Positions 18,311-26,257 of a DNA stretch of 64,000 nt are shown here, piece after piece. Numbering within the stretch: the stretch's first letter is position 1; every line of letters starts with the position of its first letter. Under the pieces are notes generated by a model. That model saw only the letters and a program-made list of their open reading frames with translations, had not been told where the DNA came from and did not search any database. The DNA lies in contig CAMDNZ010000011.1 of NCBI GenBank assembly GCA_945903445.1, forward strand, positions 1 to 64,000, written 5' to 3'. This DNA comes from Bordetella parapertussis. Lineage in GTDB: Bacteria; Pseudomonadota; Gammaproteobacteria; Burkholderiales; Burkholderiaceae_B. A program made the position numbers and the translations under genes.

Positions 18311-18707
18311 ATATATGACGATTTAAACCGTGGATGACACCCGGGCCCGGGCTAACGGGCGATTCTAACATTCGATTTTTGCTCGCCCGGACCCTGGTCT
18401 ATATGGGCGGGTGGGGCGAGGCGAAAGCAGGTTAAGTCCGGCACGATTCGTGCGTAGGCCCTTGCATCTGCCCTGTTGTCGAAAACCAACAGTAAGCGAA
18501 CTACCGAGCTGGAAATAAGCGGAACTAGGCACCAAGGCCCTATTCGGGGGCACCAAATGCCTTAAGATTGTTTCCAGCACGCAGGAAAACCCAGTTGCAG
18601 GACTCTGAATTTTTTTTTAGCGTTGCTATACTGGCCCCGTTTCCTGATGCGGCGGGGGTTCGCTGCGAGTCACCACTTATCCAGCTTCAAGCTCAACGAG
18701 GAGAAAC
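18311..18707. other. Divergent intergenic region between gyrA and ompA
   Basis: About 400 bases without a convincing gene. It separates gyrA (leftward) from ompA (rightward) and must hold both promoters. The only clear signal is the extended -10 for ompA described separately, next to a run of nine T residues. An open frame on the minus strand here is not supported by any recognisable product. Confidence 0.6.
18624..18632 (+). promoter_or_regulatory. Probable ompA promoter, extended -10
   Basis: TGCTATACT, an extended -10 (TGn then TATACT at 18627-18632), lies about 75 bases before the ompA start, behind a T-tract that may act as an AT-rich upstream element. No good -35 is seen at the right distance, which is usual for extended -10 promoters. 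Confidence 0.5.
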
Positions 18708-19292
18708 ATGAATAACCCCTCCAAATTCGCTCTGGCGCTCGCCTTTGCCGCTGTCACGGCCTCCGGTGCAGCTTCCGCGCAGACCGTCGACAACTGGCAA
18801 AGCCCGTTCGGCGGCGTCTGGAAAAACGGCACGAACGAATTGTGCTGGCGCAATGCGTTCTGGACGCCTGCTACCGGTATCCCCGGTTGCGACGGCGTAC
18901 CGGTTGCCCAAGCGCCCCGTGCCCCGGCGCCTACGCCCATGGCCAGCAAGGTCGTCTTTAATGCAGACGCCTTCTTCGACTTCGACAAGTCGACCCTCAA
19001 ACCCGAAGGTCGCCAGCTGCTCGACCAAGTCGCTCAGCAGGCACAAGGCTTGAACCTCGAAACCATCATCGCCGTCGGCCACACCGACTCGATTGGTACC
19101 GATGCGTACAACCAGAAGCTGTCCGAGCGTCGCGCTGCTTCGGTCAAGACCTACTTGACCAGCAAGGGCGTGCCTGCTGATCGCATCTACACCGAAGGCA
19201 AGGGCGAAACCCAGCCGGTGGCTTCCAACGCCACTCGCGAAGGTCGCGCTCAAAACCGTCGCGTGGAAGTCGAGATCGTCGGCAGCCGCTAA
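18708..19292 (+). CDS. ompA: OmpA-family outer membrane protein, short type
   Basis: A 194-residue secreted protein with a Sec signal peptide (cleavage after SGAASA, about residue 24), a short Trp-rich stretch, a Pro/Ala linker, and a C-terminal OmpA-like peptidoglycan-binding domain (about 80-190; FFDFDKSTLKPEG, GHTDSIGTDAYNQKLSERRA, NRRVEVEI). The peptidoglycan-binding Asp and Arg of that domain are present. There is no eight-strand barrel, so it resembles the Bordetella OmpA homologue rather than Escherichia coli OmpA. A strong GAGGAG site precedes the ATG, and an extended -10 promoter and a terminator bracket the gene, suggesting a highly expressed single unit. Confidence 0.93.
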   Translation: MNNPSKFALALAFAAVTASGAASAQTVDNWQSPFGGVWKNGTNELCWRNAFWTPATGIPGCDGVPVAQAPRAPAPTPMASKVVFNADAFFDFDKSTLKPEGRQLLDQVAQQAQGLNLETIIAVGHTDSIGTDAYNQKLSERRAASVKTYLTSKGVPADRIYTEGKGETQPVASNATREGRAQNRRVEVEIVGSR

Positions 19293-19314
19293 TTGTCGCG
19301 CTAGCCGCTACAAT

Positions 19315-19345
19315 AAAGGGCCTCGCATTGCGGGGCCCTTTTTTT
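19315..19345 (+). terminator. Rho-independent terminator after ompA
   Basis: AAAGGGCCTCGC pairs with GCGGGGCCCTTT around the loop ATT and is followed by seven or so T residues. It lies 23 bases after the ompA stop and ends 19 bases before the ubiG ATG. Confidence 0.9.
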
Positions 19346-19363
19346 ATCTGTACGGAGTTCACC

Positions 19364-20095
19364 ATGCCTACCTCCACGGTCGAATCCCCTGCGAAAGCAG
19401 TCAACGTCAGCCAGGCCGAGATCGACAAGTTTGGTGCGCTGGCCTCACGTTGGTGGGATCCGGAAAGCGAATTCAAGCCCTTGCATGCCATCAATCCGCT
19501 CCGTTTGGGCTGGATTCAATCGCTCGCAGGTGGCCTGGCAGGCAAAACCGTATTAGATGTCGGCTGCGGTGGCGGCATTTTGTCGGAAAGCATGGCGGTC
19601 GCGGCAGCGACAGTCACTGGCATCGATCTGGCTGAAAAATCACTGCAGGTCGCCAAGTTGCACGGTCTGGAGACAGGCGTCAAGGTGGATTACCAAGCAA
19701 TCGCCGTCGAAACCCTGGCCGAGCAGCGTCCGGCAAGCTTTGATATCGTGACCTGCATGGAAATGCTGGAACACGTGCCAGATCCCGGATCTATCGTTCG
19801 GGCCTGCTCGACCCTGGTTAAACCGGGTGGGTGGGTGTTTTTCTCGACGCTCAACCGCAACCCGAAGTCGTTCCTGTTTGCCATTATCGGTGCCGAATAC
19901 GTGCTGCGACTCTTGCCGCGCGGCACGCACAGCTATGAAAGCTTCATCACCCCCAGCGAACTCGGCACAGCCGCGCGCGAGGCGGACCTCGACGTGCATT
20001 CGATGCGCGGCATGAGCTATAACCCGCTGACGCAGGTGTACGCCCTGGGCACCGACACCTCGGTCAATTATCTGATGGCGACGCGCAAGCCATGA
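19364..20095 (+). CDS. ubiG: Ubiquinone biosynthesis O-methyltransferase (3-demethylubiquinone-9 3-methyltransferase)
   Basis: SAM-dependent methyltransferase doing both O-methylations in ubiquinone synthesis. The 243-residue product starts MPTSTVESPAKAVNVSQ and shows the UbiG segment FGALASRWWDPESEFKPLH (about 22-40), SAM motif I VLDVGCGGGILSE (about 62-74) and CMEMLEHVPDP near 130. The chosen ATG has a CGGAG site 7-8 bases upstream; the 12-codon extension would start inside the ompA terminator. The stop overlaps the gph start. Confidence 0.94.
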   Translation: MPTSTVESPAKAVNVSQAEIDKFGALASRWWDPESEFKPLHAINPLRLGWIQSLAGGLAGKTVLDVGCGGGILSESMAVAAATVTGIDLAEKSLQVAKLHGLETGVKVDYQAIAVETLAEQRPASFDIVTCMEMLEHVPDPGSIVRACSTLVKPGGWVFFSTLNRNPKSFLFAIIGAEYVLRLLPRGTHSYESFITPSELGTAAREADLDVHSMRGMSYNPLTQVYALGTDTSVNYLMATRKP

Positions 20096-20778
20096 ATACA
20101 TTGGTCCTGTTCGACTTTGACGGCACCTTGGCCGATACGGCCCCCGATTTGGCCGCTGCCGCCAACCGTCAGGCGACTCGGGCCGGTCATCCACCGGCGC
20201 CCTACGAATCCTTGCGGGCCGTGGCATCCAAAGGGGCGCGTGGGCTGCTTAAGGTCGCGATGGGTTTGACGCCCGAAGACGCTGCCTTCGAAGAACACCG
20301 CAAACAGTTTCTGGACGATTACGCTGCGGCGTCCACCGTCAATAGCCGTTTGTTCGACGGCATCGACGGGCTGCTGGCCGATTTGACCGTCCGAGGCATC
20401 GGCTGGGGCATCGTCACCAACAAAGTGACCTATCTTGCCCAACCCATCGTGGCTCATCTGGGACTGCTGGATAACTGCGCCACATTGGTGTGCGGCGACA
20501 CGACCGCTCACGCCAAGCCACACCCGCTTCCCTTGCTGCATGCCGCCGAACAGGCGGGGTATTTGGCTGAGGATTGCATTTACGTCGGCGACGACTTGCG
20601 CGACATTCAGGCGGCTCATGCCGCGGGTATGCCTGCGATTGCAGCCGCCTACGGCTATCTGGGCGAGAACGCCGACTTCACCCAGTGGTCGGCCGACGCA
20701 CTGGCCGAGACGCCAGCCGATCTCTGGCCCGCCATCAAGACGCTAATGGCCAGGCGCGCAATGAGTCTCAGACTCTAG
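20092..20778 (+). CDS. gph: Phosphoglycolate phosphatase
   Basis: HAD-superfamily phosphatase that clears 2-phosphoglycolate. 228 residues: the nucleophile motif FDFDGTLADTAPDL at about 7-20, motif II VTNKVTYLAQP about 108, motif III lysine in AKPHPLPLL about 143 and the acidic motif YVGDDLRDIQAA about 163-174. The cap domain is of the Gph/PGP type. The ATG overlaps the ubiG stop (ATGA), giving the ubiG-gph pair found throughout the family. 176 bases follow before ssrA. Confidence 0.93.
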   Translation: MNTLVLFDFDGTLADTAPDLAAAANRQATRAGHPPAPYESLRAVASKGARGLLKVAMGLTPEDAAFEEHRKQFLDDYAAASTVNSRLFDGIDGLLADLTVRGIGWGIVTNKVTYLAQPIVAHLGLLDNCATLVCGDTTAHAKPHPLPLLHAAEQAGYLAEDCIYVGDDLRDIQAAHAAGMPAIAAAYGYLGENADFTQWSADALAETPADLWPAIKTLMARRAMSLRL

Positions 20779-20939
20779 AGGTTTTGAACCCATATTGGTT
20801 CGCCGCGCAGTCGACCGCACAGTCATCCCCCAGAATCGACCGACGAGTATCGACAATCTACAACGAGGCGCCCCATGCGCGATGCAAGACTTATTCTCGC
20901 ACCTCGGGATATCAAGCCGGTCGCTCGAAGGAACTGCGG

Positions 20940-20945
20940 TACAAT
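20940..20945 (+). promoter_or_regulatory. Probable -10 of the ssrA promoter
   Basis: TACAAT lies 10 bases before the first base of the mature tmRNA, close to the right place for a transcript that needs little or no 5' trimming. The -35 region (around CCGGTC) is poor, so this is a positional call. Confidence 0.45.
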
Positions 20946-20954
20946 CACCTCACT

Positions 20955-21321
20955 GGGGCCGATCCGGATTCGACGGGGGTCGCGAAACAGTGCAGGGCAT
21001 GTCGAGCACCAGTTCGCTCGTAAATCCACTGGAAACAATACAAACGCCAATCACGAGCGTTTCGCTCTCGCCGCTTAAGCGGTGAGCCGTTGCACTGATC
21101 TGTCCTTGGGTCAGGTGGGGTAAAACTCACAGCAACGTTATCTACAAGGAATCGGGATCTGGCCGGGTCACACGCGTCAGGCCTTAAAACGATGTGAATC
21201 GCCTCTGTCCGGCCTGTCGATCGGCTAAGTCGGGGGTTAAAACTCAAATAGATCGACTACACATGTAGAACTGCCTGCGGAGGGCTCGCGGACGGGGGTT
21301 CAATTCCCCCCGGCTCCACCA
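20955..21321 (+). ncRNA. ssrA: Transfer-messenger RNA (tmRNA)
   Basis: Rescues stalled ribosomes by acting as an alanyl-tRNA and then as a short mRNA. The 5' end GGGGCCGATCCGGATTCGAC and the 3' end, with GGGGGTTCAATTCCCCC (T-arm) then CGGCTCCACCA, pair to form the tRNA-like acceptor stem, and the CCA is encoded. The tag frame at 21048-21080 reads Ala-Asn-His-Glu-Arg-Phe-Ala-Leu-Ala-Ala-stop. The betaproteobacterial tag usually recalled is ANDERFALAA, so position 3 is His instead of Asp here. Length about 367 nt is normal for a one-piece tmRNA. A terminator follows 29 bases later. Confidence 0.95.
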
Positions 21322-21350
21322 GATTGATTATCGCGAAACAGTGCTAGACA

Positions 21351-21383
21351 AGGCGACTCAGACACCTGAGTCGCCTTTTTTTT
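21351..21383 (+). terminator. Rho-independent terminator of ssrA
   Basis: AGGCGACTCA pairs perfectly with TGAGTCGCCT across the loop GACACC and is followed by eight T residues. It is 29 bases downstream of the tmRNA CCA end. Confidence 0.93.
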
Positions 21384-21561
21384 GCGCTAACGAGATGGAA
21401 TTATAAAGTCCAAAAGTAACTAAGCCAACCGACGCGACAAAAGAACCAAACGTAATGAAATTCATGAGACCTGTTTGAATATAATTTTTACAAAGCATCA
21501 GTTACTTAGGTTAGTTGCTTAGGATACATATGAATCTAAGAGTTTGAATATTGGGTTGGTA

Positions 21562-22743
21562 ATGAAAGTCGTTAGTCCATGCAAGAACCCGACTGGCTCG
21601 TTGTCGATTGAGGTCGACCTGCGCGAAGGCGCCGATACGATCGTGTTTCACTTTTCCGATTGCAACACCGCACGTGGAAAATTCAATCGTTTTCCTACCC
21701 CCCGTGGGGTTTCCAACGTTTACCTCAACCCCGCCAATTCGAATTGGTACCTCGATGGATTGCCAGACTTCGAGAATCTGAGCACAACGGTAGCAGCACT
21801 AAAATCGCTGGTACGTGACGCCGGTGCGTCCCAAATCGTTTGCATTGGCAGTGGGATGGGTGCATGGGGTGCCGCGTATATTGCCCCTATGCTAGAGGCA
21901 CAGATCGCCATCCTGTTCTCGCCAGAGCTCCGGCTCAATTGCGTCGGCAGCATCTCCTCGCAAAGCATAGCGCTTAAAGGCTCGACAGTTCCGACGATTC
22001 ATGCCACGAGCGGCTGTCGATATGTCATGGTCGCTGGCATGATGTCCCCATGCAATATTTACAGCGCGGCTGCGTTTTTTGGCGATGCAGATCTGTCTAC
22101 GTGCTATTTCATTCCCTGGATGGGTGCTGCCACGGATCAAGAGCTCAGTCGAATTGGCGTACTGAGTCAGGTGATCGAGAACGTTTTGAGCGGCCGCAAT
22201 AGCCTCCTGATTCTCGACGCCATGAAATTTCAGAACCAAGCTTCGATAGCTGAGTTCTTTGTGGGTCGGGAATACAACATCAACACCATTGCCGCCTATA
22301 TCGACAGATTCGAAAAAGAAATGGATGCCGAGACTTTTGTCACCGGCATCGTCCAGGATTTAATCAACAAAAAACTTTACTCGTGTGCTTTCGCACTCCT
22401 ATGGTCGCGCTTCGAAAAGAACAGTCTATCGAGCAACTTAAAAATGATGCTGCTGACGGCGGCCGGCAAAGCGAAGAAGCCGGCTCAGGTCCTGCGGGTT
22501 GCCGATGACATCTTGCAAGAGCGTGGTTACCGGAAGGATGCACTTTTTGCCAAGGCCCTGGCCCTCGAACGCCTCAACCGCATCCCTGAAGCGCGTGCAG
22601 AAATGTCCAGGCTATGCGTGGAGTATCTCCAGGATCCCATGTTCAAGGTGGCCAGCAAACGGCTGGCAGAGGTCCTCGATCCTATGGCTTTCCACATGCA
22701 CAAACCAACCTACGTGCCTGGGTTCATGTCGAACACGCCATAA
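21562..22743 (+). CDS. Unrecognised protein with alpha/beta-hydrolase-like N-half and helical repeat C-half
   Basis: I do not recognise a named family. From the ATG at 21562 the product has 393 residues; a TTG 18 bases upstream is an alternative, and both lack a good ribosome site. The N-half looks like an alpha/beta hydrolase: strand DTIVFHFSDC (about 25-34), then an elbow-like QIVCIGSGMGAWGAAYIAP (about 91-109). The usual GSSMGG nucleophile elbow of polysaccharide-linked hydrolases would have Ser where this has Gly98, so it may be inactive. From about residue 255 the protein is helical with a TPR-like stretch (DALFAKALALERLNRIPEAR). No signal peptide is seen. Base composition is lower in GC than the neighbours and it sits directly after ssrA, a common insertion site, but no integrase or repeats are visible. 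Confidence 0.65.
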   Translation: MKVVSPCKNPTGSLSIEVDLREGADTIVFHFSDCNTARGKFNRFPTPRGVSNVYLNPANSNWYLDGLPDFENLSTTVAALKSLVRDAGASQIVCIGSGMGAWGAAYIAPMLEAQIAILFSPELRLNCVGSISSQSIALKGSTVPTIHATSGCRYVMVAGMMSPCNIYSAAAFFGDADLSTCYFIPWMGAATDQELSRIGVLSQVIENVLSGRNSLLILDAMKFQNQASIAEFFVGREYNINTIAAYIDRFEKEMDAETFVTGIVQDLINKKLYSCAFALLWSRFEKNSLSSNLKMMLLTAAGKAKKPAQVLRVADDILQERGYRKDALFAKALALERLNRIPEARAEMSRLCVEYLQDPMFKVASKRLAEVLDPMAFHMHKPTYVPGFMSNTP

Positions 22744-22842
22744 ACCCGGCAGTCGCGTAGTGCTTGGCGTGCCAGCCCATACCATTTCCAAGACCAGACC
22801 TTCTATACTCACGCGAACTTTCTATATTTGGATTGAATTCGC

Positions 22843-24066
22843 ATGACACTTGCCGCCTCTACTGTCCCTGCTGCGCGCTCTGCGCCGCGATTCGGGCTTC
22901 CCGGCGCAGGTGCCGCGCTGGCGCTGATCGTCGGTACAGCCATGCTCGGTCTGACCTATGGCACCAAGCAAGGCGCCTTGTTTCTGGTGGGCGGCGCATT
23001 AGGTATTTCGCTCTATCATGCCTCATTCGGTTTTACGTCCGCCTGGCGTGTGTTCATCGTCGATGGTCGTGGCCGAGGATTGCGAGTGCAGATGATTCTG
23101 CTGGCGCTGGCTGTCGTTCTTTTCTTTCCGCCGCTGGCCGCCGGTACGCTTTTCGGGCAAGAAGTGCGCGGTCTGGTATCGCCGCTCGGCACGTCGGTCA
23201 TCGTCGGTGCATTCATGTTCGGCATCGGCATGCAGCTGGGCGGCGGCTGCGCGTCGGGCACGCTGTTCACCGCAGGCGGTGGCAATGCCCGCATGCTGAT
23301 CACACTGTTGTTCTTCATCATCGGATCGGTGGTCGCCACCATTCATTTCGACTGGTGGCTGGCACTGCCTTCGCTCCCCCCCACTTCCTTAGTATCGACG
23401 CTGGGTGCCCCGCTAGGTATCGCCGTGTCGTTCGCGCTGTTCGCCGCCATCGCAGCAGTGACGGTTGCCGTCGAGAAACGTCGCCATGGCGCGCTCGAAC
23501 AGGCGGCAACGTCGAATCGGGCTGGCCCGTCGCGATTCCTGCACGGTCCGTGGCCCATGGTATGGGGTGCGGTCGCACTGGCTTTGCTCAACTTCGCCAC
23601 CCTGGCCTTGGCCGGTCGCCCGTGGGGTGTCACCTCGGCGTTCGCACTGTGGGGCGCTAAAGGCGCACCGATGCTGGGCATCGACCCGACCGCCTGGGCC
23701 TACTGGCAGGCCCCCGGCAATGCGCGCGCATTGAGCGAAAGCGTGTTTGCCGACATCACCTCGGTCATGGACTTCGGCATCATTGCCGGTGCCATGCTGG
23801 CCGCAGCGCTGGCCGGTCGTTTCGCACCCAACCTGACGATTCCGGCGCGTTCGATTCTGGCCGCCGTAGTAGGTGGACTGCTGCTGGGCTATGGTGCTCG
23901 GATCGCTTATGGCTGCAACATCGGGGCGTACTTCTCGGGTATCGCATCGGGCAGTCTGCACGGCTGGCTGTGGTTGATCGCGGCCTTCGCGGGCAACGTG
24001 GTCGGGGTGCGTCTGCGCCCGTGGTTCTTCATGGAACGCAGAGCGGTCTCGCGCGCCGACGGCTGA
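22843..24066 (+). CDS. YeeE/YedE family transporter (thiosulfate or sulfur-compound uptake)
   Basis: A 407-residue polytopic membrane protein with about ten hydrophobic segments arranged as two halves. Each half carries a conserved cysteine motif: GIGMQLGGGCASGTLF (about 128-143) and YGARIAYGCNIGAYFSGI (about 347-364). These match the TsuA/YeeE pattern in which thiosulfate passes along a line of cysteines. Families of this kind import thiosulfate or other sulfur species, and the exact substrate is not shown here. No TusA- or TsuB-like partner gene is next to it. A FemAB-like gene follows after one base, so the two are probably cotranscribed. Confidence 0.85.
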   Translation: MTLAASTVPAARSAPRFGLPGAGAALALIVGTAMLGLTYGTKQGALFLVGGALGISLYHASFGFTSAWRVFIVDGRGRGLRVQMILLALAVVLFFPPLAAGTLFGQEVRGLVSPLGTSVIVGAFMFGIGMQLGGGCASGTLFTAGGGNARMLITLLFFIIGSVVATIHFDWWLALPSLPPTSLVSTLGAPLGIAVSFALFAAIAAVTVAVEKRRHGALEQAATSNRAGPSRFLHGPWPMVWGAVALALLNFATLALAGRPWGVTSAFALWGAKGAPMLGIDPTAWAYWQAPGNARALSESVFADITSVMDFGIIAGAMLAAALAGRFAPNLTIPARSILAAVVGGLLLGYGARIAYGCNIGAYFSGIASGSLHGWLWLIAAFAGNVVGVRLRPWFFMERRAVSRADG

Positions 24067-24067
24067 T

Positions 24068-25339
24068 ATGGCCGCCCGCTATCGGCTGGCCCTACACCAT
24101 TCGCTGGACGATATCGATCCGGCGCAATGGGACGCATGGGTGGGCGACGACCCATTCATGCGCCATGGCGTTCTGCAAGCCTTGCACCAGACGGGGTGTG
24201 CTTCGCCGCGCACAGGTTGGACCCCGCTGGTGCTGGCGCTACACGATGCAGGCGGGCTTGGACAAACCAACGAACCCAGACCGATGGCGCACGACACTGC
24301 CGAACCCGAGGCAAAGGAAGACGGCAACGCCGATAACAACGATGCGCCACACGAAGCAAGCCATACGCCTGCGGGCAACGCGCCACTGATCGGTGCGATG
24401 CTGCTGTATGCCAAGCGCCACTCCCGCGGCGAATACGTATTCGATCACGCGTGGGCCGATGCGTACGCTCGTCACGGCCTGAACTATTACCCCAAGTTGC
24501 TCTGTGCGGTGCCCTTCACGCCGGTAGCCGGCCCACGTCTGCTTGCCGATACACACGATGCTCGGGTCGCACTGGCGCGCGCCGCCATCCATCTGGCCGA
24601 CCAAAACGGCCTGTCGTCGGTCCATGTACTGTTTCCGTGCGACGACGATCTGAACGCCTTGCGTGCAGCGGGCTATATGCTGCGTCAGGATATCCAGTTT
24701 CATTGGCGCAATGCGGACTATACCGACATGAGCGATTTCCTAGCGACCCTGTCGCACGACAAGCGCAAGAAAATACTGCAGGACCGCAAACGCGTCGCGC
24801 GTGCCGAGGTGAGTTTCGAATGGCGAACCGGCGCCGCCATTACGGCTAGCGACCTCGATTTCTTCTACGACTGCTATGCGCTGACCTACCGGCAGCACGG
24901 CAATGCACCCTATCTGTCGCGCGAAGCCTTCGACCGGATGGCCACTGCCCTGCCCGATCACCTGGTTCTCGTACTTGCAAAGCGCAATGGCACACCTATC
25001 GCCGCCGCGCTGAACGTACGCAGCGGCGACCGTCTATATGGCCGTTATTGGGGCGCACTGGAGTTCGTATCGGGCCTGCATTTCGAAACCTGCTATCTGC
25101 AAGGCATCGAGTATGCGATTGCACATGATTTGAGCGTGTTCGAAGGCGGCGCGCAAGGCGAGCACAAAATGGCGCGCGGGTTGTTGCCAGTTGCCACCCA
25201 CTCGGCGCATTGGGTGGTCGATCGCCGTTTCGCTGCTGCCATCGACGATTTTCTGAACGCCGAAGCGGCAGCGGTCAATCGCTATCAGGACGAACTTCAG
25301 GACCACAGCCCCTTCAAGACCAGAATTGCGCCCGAATGA
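24068..25339 (+). CDS. FemAB-like acyltransferase (GNAT-superfamily, PF04339 type)
   Basis: A 423-residue cytoplasmic protein of the family called peptidogalycan biosynthesis/recognition, related to FemAB and GNAT enzymes. Family marks are DPFMRHGVLQALHQTGC near the N-terminus, DHAWADAYARHGLNYYPKLL (about 126-145), FLATLSHDKRKKILQDRKRV (about 222-241), GRYWGA (about 324-329) and the C-terminal FEGGAQGEHKMARGLLP (about 358-374). A polar, acidic stretch at about 60-103 (rich in Asn, Asp, Glu, His) interrupts the first domain. The true substrate of the family is not established. It starts one base after the transporter stop. Confidence 0.85.
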   Translation: MAARYRLALHHSLDDIDPAQWDAWVGDDPFMRHGVLQALHQTGCASPRTGWTPLVLALHDAGGLGQTNEPRPMAHDTAEPEAKEDGNADNNDAPHEASHTPAGNAPLIGAMLLYAKRHSRGEYVFDHAWADAYARHGLNYYPKLLCAVPFTPVAGPRLLADTHDARVALARAAIHLADQNGLSSVHVLFPCDDDLNALRAAGYMLRQDIQFHWRNADYTDMSDFLATLSHDKRKKILQDRKRVARAEVSFEWRTGAAITASDLDFFYDCYALTYRQHGNAPYLSREAFDRMATALPDHLVLVLAKRNGTPIAAALNVRSGDRLYGRYWGALEFVSGLHFETCYLQGIEYAIAHDLSVFEGGAQGEHKMARGLLPVATHSAHWVVDRRFAAAIDDFLNAEAAAVNRYQDELQDHSPFKTRIAPE

Positions 25340-25646
25340 CGCGGTAAATCTGTTACTCGGATCGATCATTCCGACTCAAAGCATTGCTCAGTTGTAACAC
25401 TGCTAACTGCGTGAGCGCGCGTCATCGAACGCCTGACGGACCCCCTGTCGCGCCGCTTTCCCATACAGGCCGGGACGCCCCCCCTGTGGCGCACCCAGAA
25501 TCGCCTGAAAACCGCATGAATAAAGGCTCGGGAGACGTTACATTTTGCCGATAAGCAGCTTTGACGGGGTTATCCCCTAGGCGTAAGGTGGTGCCAAGAA
25601 TTTTCATACGGGACGGCATCGAAGCCGGATAGAGGAGTAAACAACC
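25340..25646. other. Intergenic region before the DUF1328 gene
   Basis: About 300 bases with no gene I can support. It includes a small inverted repeat GGGGTTATCCCC near 25567-25578 and the GGAG ribosome site of the next gene near its end. No -10/-35 pair stands out. A short minus-strand open frame here has no recognisable product. Confidence 0.55.
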
Positions 25647-25811
25647 ATGCTGCATTACGCCATTGTATTTTTCATCATTGCCATTATCGCTGCCGTGTTC
25701 GGCTTCGGCGGTATTGCAGCCGGTGCCGCCGGTATCGCCAAGATCCTGTTCTATATCTTCTTGGTGTTGGCCGTCCTGTCAATTCTCAGCGGCATGTTCC
25801 GCAAGAAATAA
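25647..25811 (+). CDS. Small membrane protein, DUF1328 (YtjA) family
   Basis: A 54-residue protein made almost wholly of two membrane helices (YAIVFFIIAIIAAVFGFGGI and IAKILFYIFLVLAVLSIL) ending in FRKK. The Gly/Ala-rich turn GFGGIAAGAAGIAK between them is the DUF1328 hallmark. Its function is unknown; homologues often respond to osmotic or envelope stress. The ATG has an AGAGGAG site about 9 bases upstream. It is followed 29 bases later by a BON-domain gene, a pairing often seen. Confidence 0.88.
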   Translation: MLHYAIVFFIIAIIAAVFGFGGIAAGAAGIAKILFYIFLVLAVLSILSGMFRKK

Positions 25812-25840
25812 ACCTTTTTATCACCCGCTAGGAGCACACT

Positions 25841-26182
25841 ATGAAAGCAAAACAATGGATGTCGGCCGCCGTTATCGGCCTGACCGCAGCTTCGTTCGGC
25901 GCCCCGGCCTTGGCTGACCATCACCAAAACAAAGACAAGCAATCGGTCGGTGAATACACTTCCGATGCGATGATCACGACCAAGGTGAAAGCGGCTATCG
26001 TCGCCGAAAAGAACCTCAGCGCCCTGGACGTGGCGGCCGAAACCAACAAAGGTGTCGTGACGCTGACGGGCACGGTCGCCACCGCCGCTCAAGCCGACAA
26101 CGCCGCTCGCGTTGCACGTAGCGTCGAAGGCGTGAAGCAAGTCGAGAACAAAGTGACAGTGGATGCCAGCAAGGCCAAGTAA
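25841..26182 (+). CDS. BON-domain periplasmic protein
   Basis: A 113-residue exported protein. The signal peptide ends about residue 25 (GAPALADHH). A single BON domain follows (about 40-108): SDAMITTKVKAAIVAEK, then GVVTLTGTVATAAQ with the conserved glycine, and VEGVKQVENKVTV. BON proteins such as OsmY and DolP bind phospholipid and protect the envelope. A TAGGAG site precedes the ATG. A shared terminator lies between this gene and phaR. Confidence 0.88.
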   Translation: MKAKQWMSAAVIGLTAASFGAPALADHHQNKDKQSVGEYTSDAMITTKVKAAIVAEKNLSALDVAAETNKGVVTLTGTVATAAQADNAARVARSVEGVKQVENKVTVDASKAK

Positions 26183-26218
26183 GCCTTTGGTCGCAACTTA
26201 TCGCTTTGTCTGAAAAAG

Positions 26219-26250
26219 AAAACCGCGTCTCGTTCGAGGCGCGGTTTTGT
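26219..26250. terminator. Two-way terminator between the BON gene and phaR
   Basis: AAACCGCGTCTCG and CGAGGCGCGGTTT can pair apart from one mismatch, with A residues before and T residues after, so the hairpin can end transcripts from both sides. It sits about 37 bases after the BON gene stop and 8 bases from the phaR stop. Confidence 0.85.
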
Positions 26251-26257
26251 TTCGTTC

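Noticed and set aside
16514..18337. 607-codon + strand open frame opposite gyrA
   Set aside because: Antisense shadow of gyrA with no independent support.
20795..21085. Open frames running through ssrA
   Set aside because: They cross the conserved 5' end and tag region of tmRNA and have no protein-like features.
25422..25655. Small minus-strand open frame upstream of the DUF1328 gene
   Set aside because: No ribosome site or similarity, and it overlaps the ribosome site of the real gene on the other strand.
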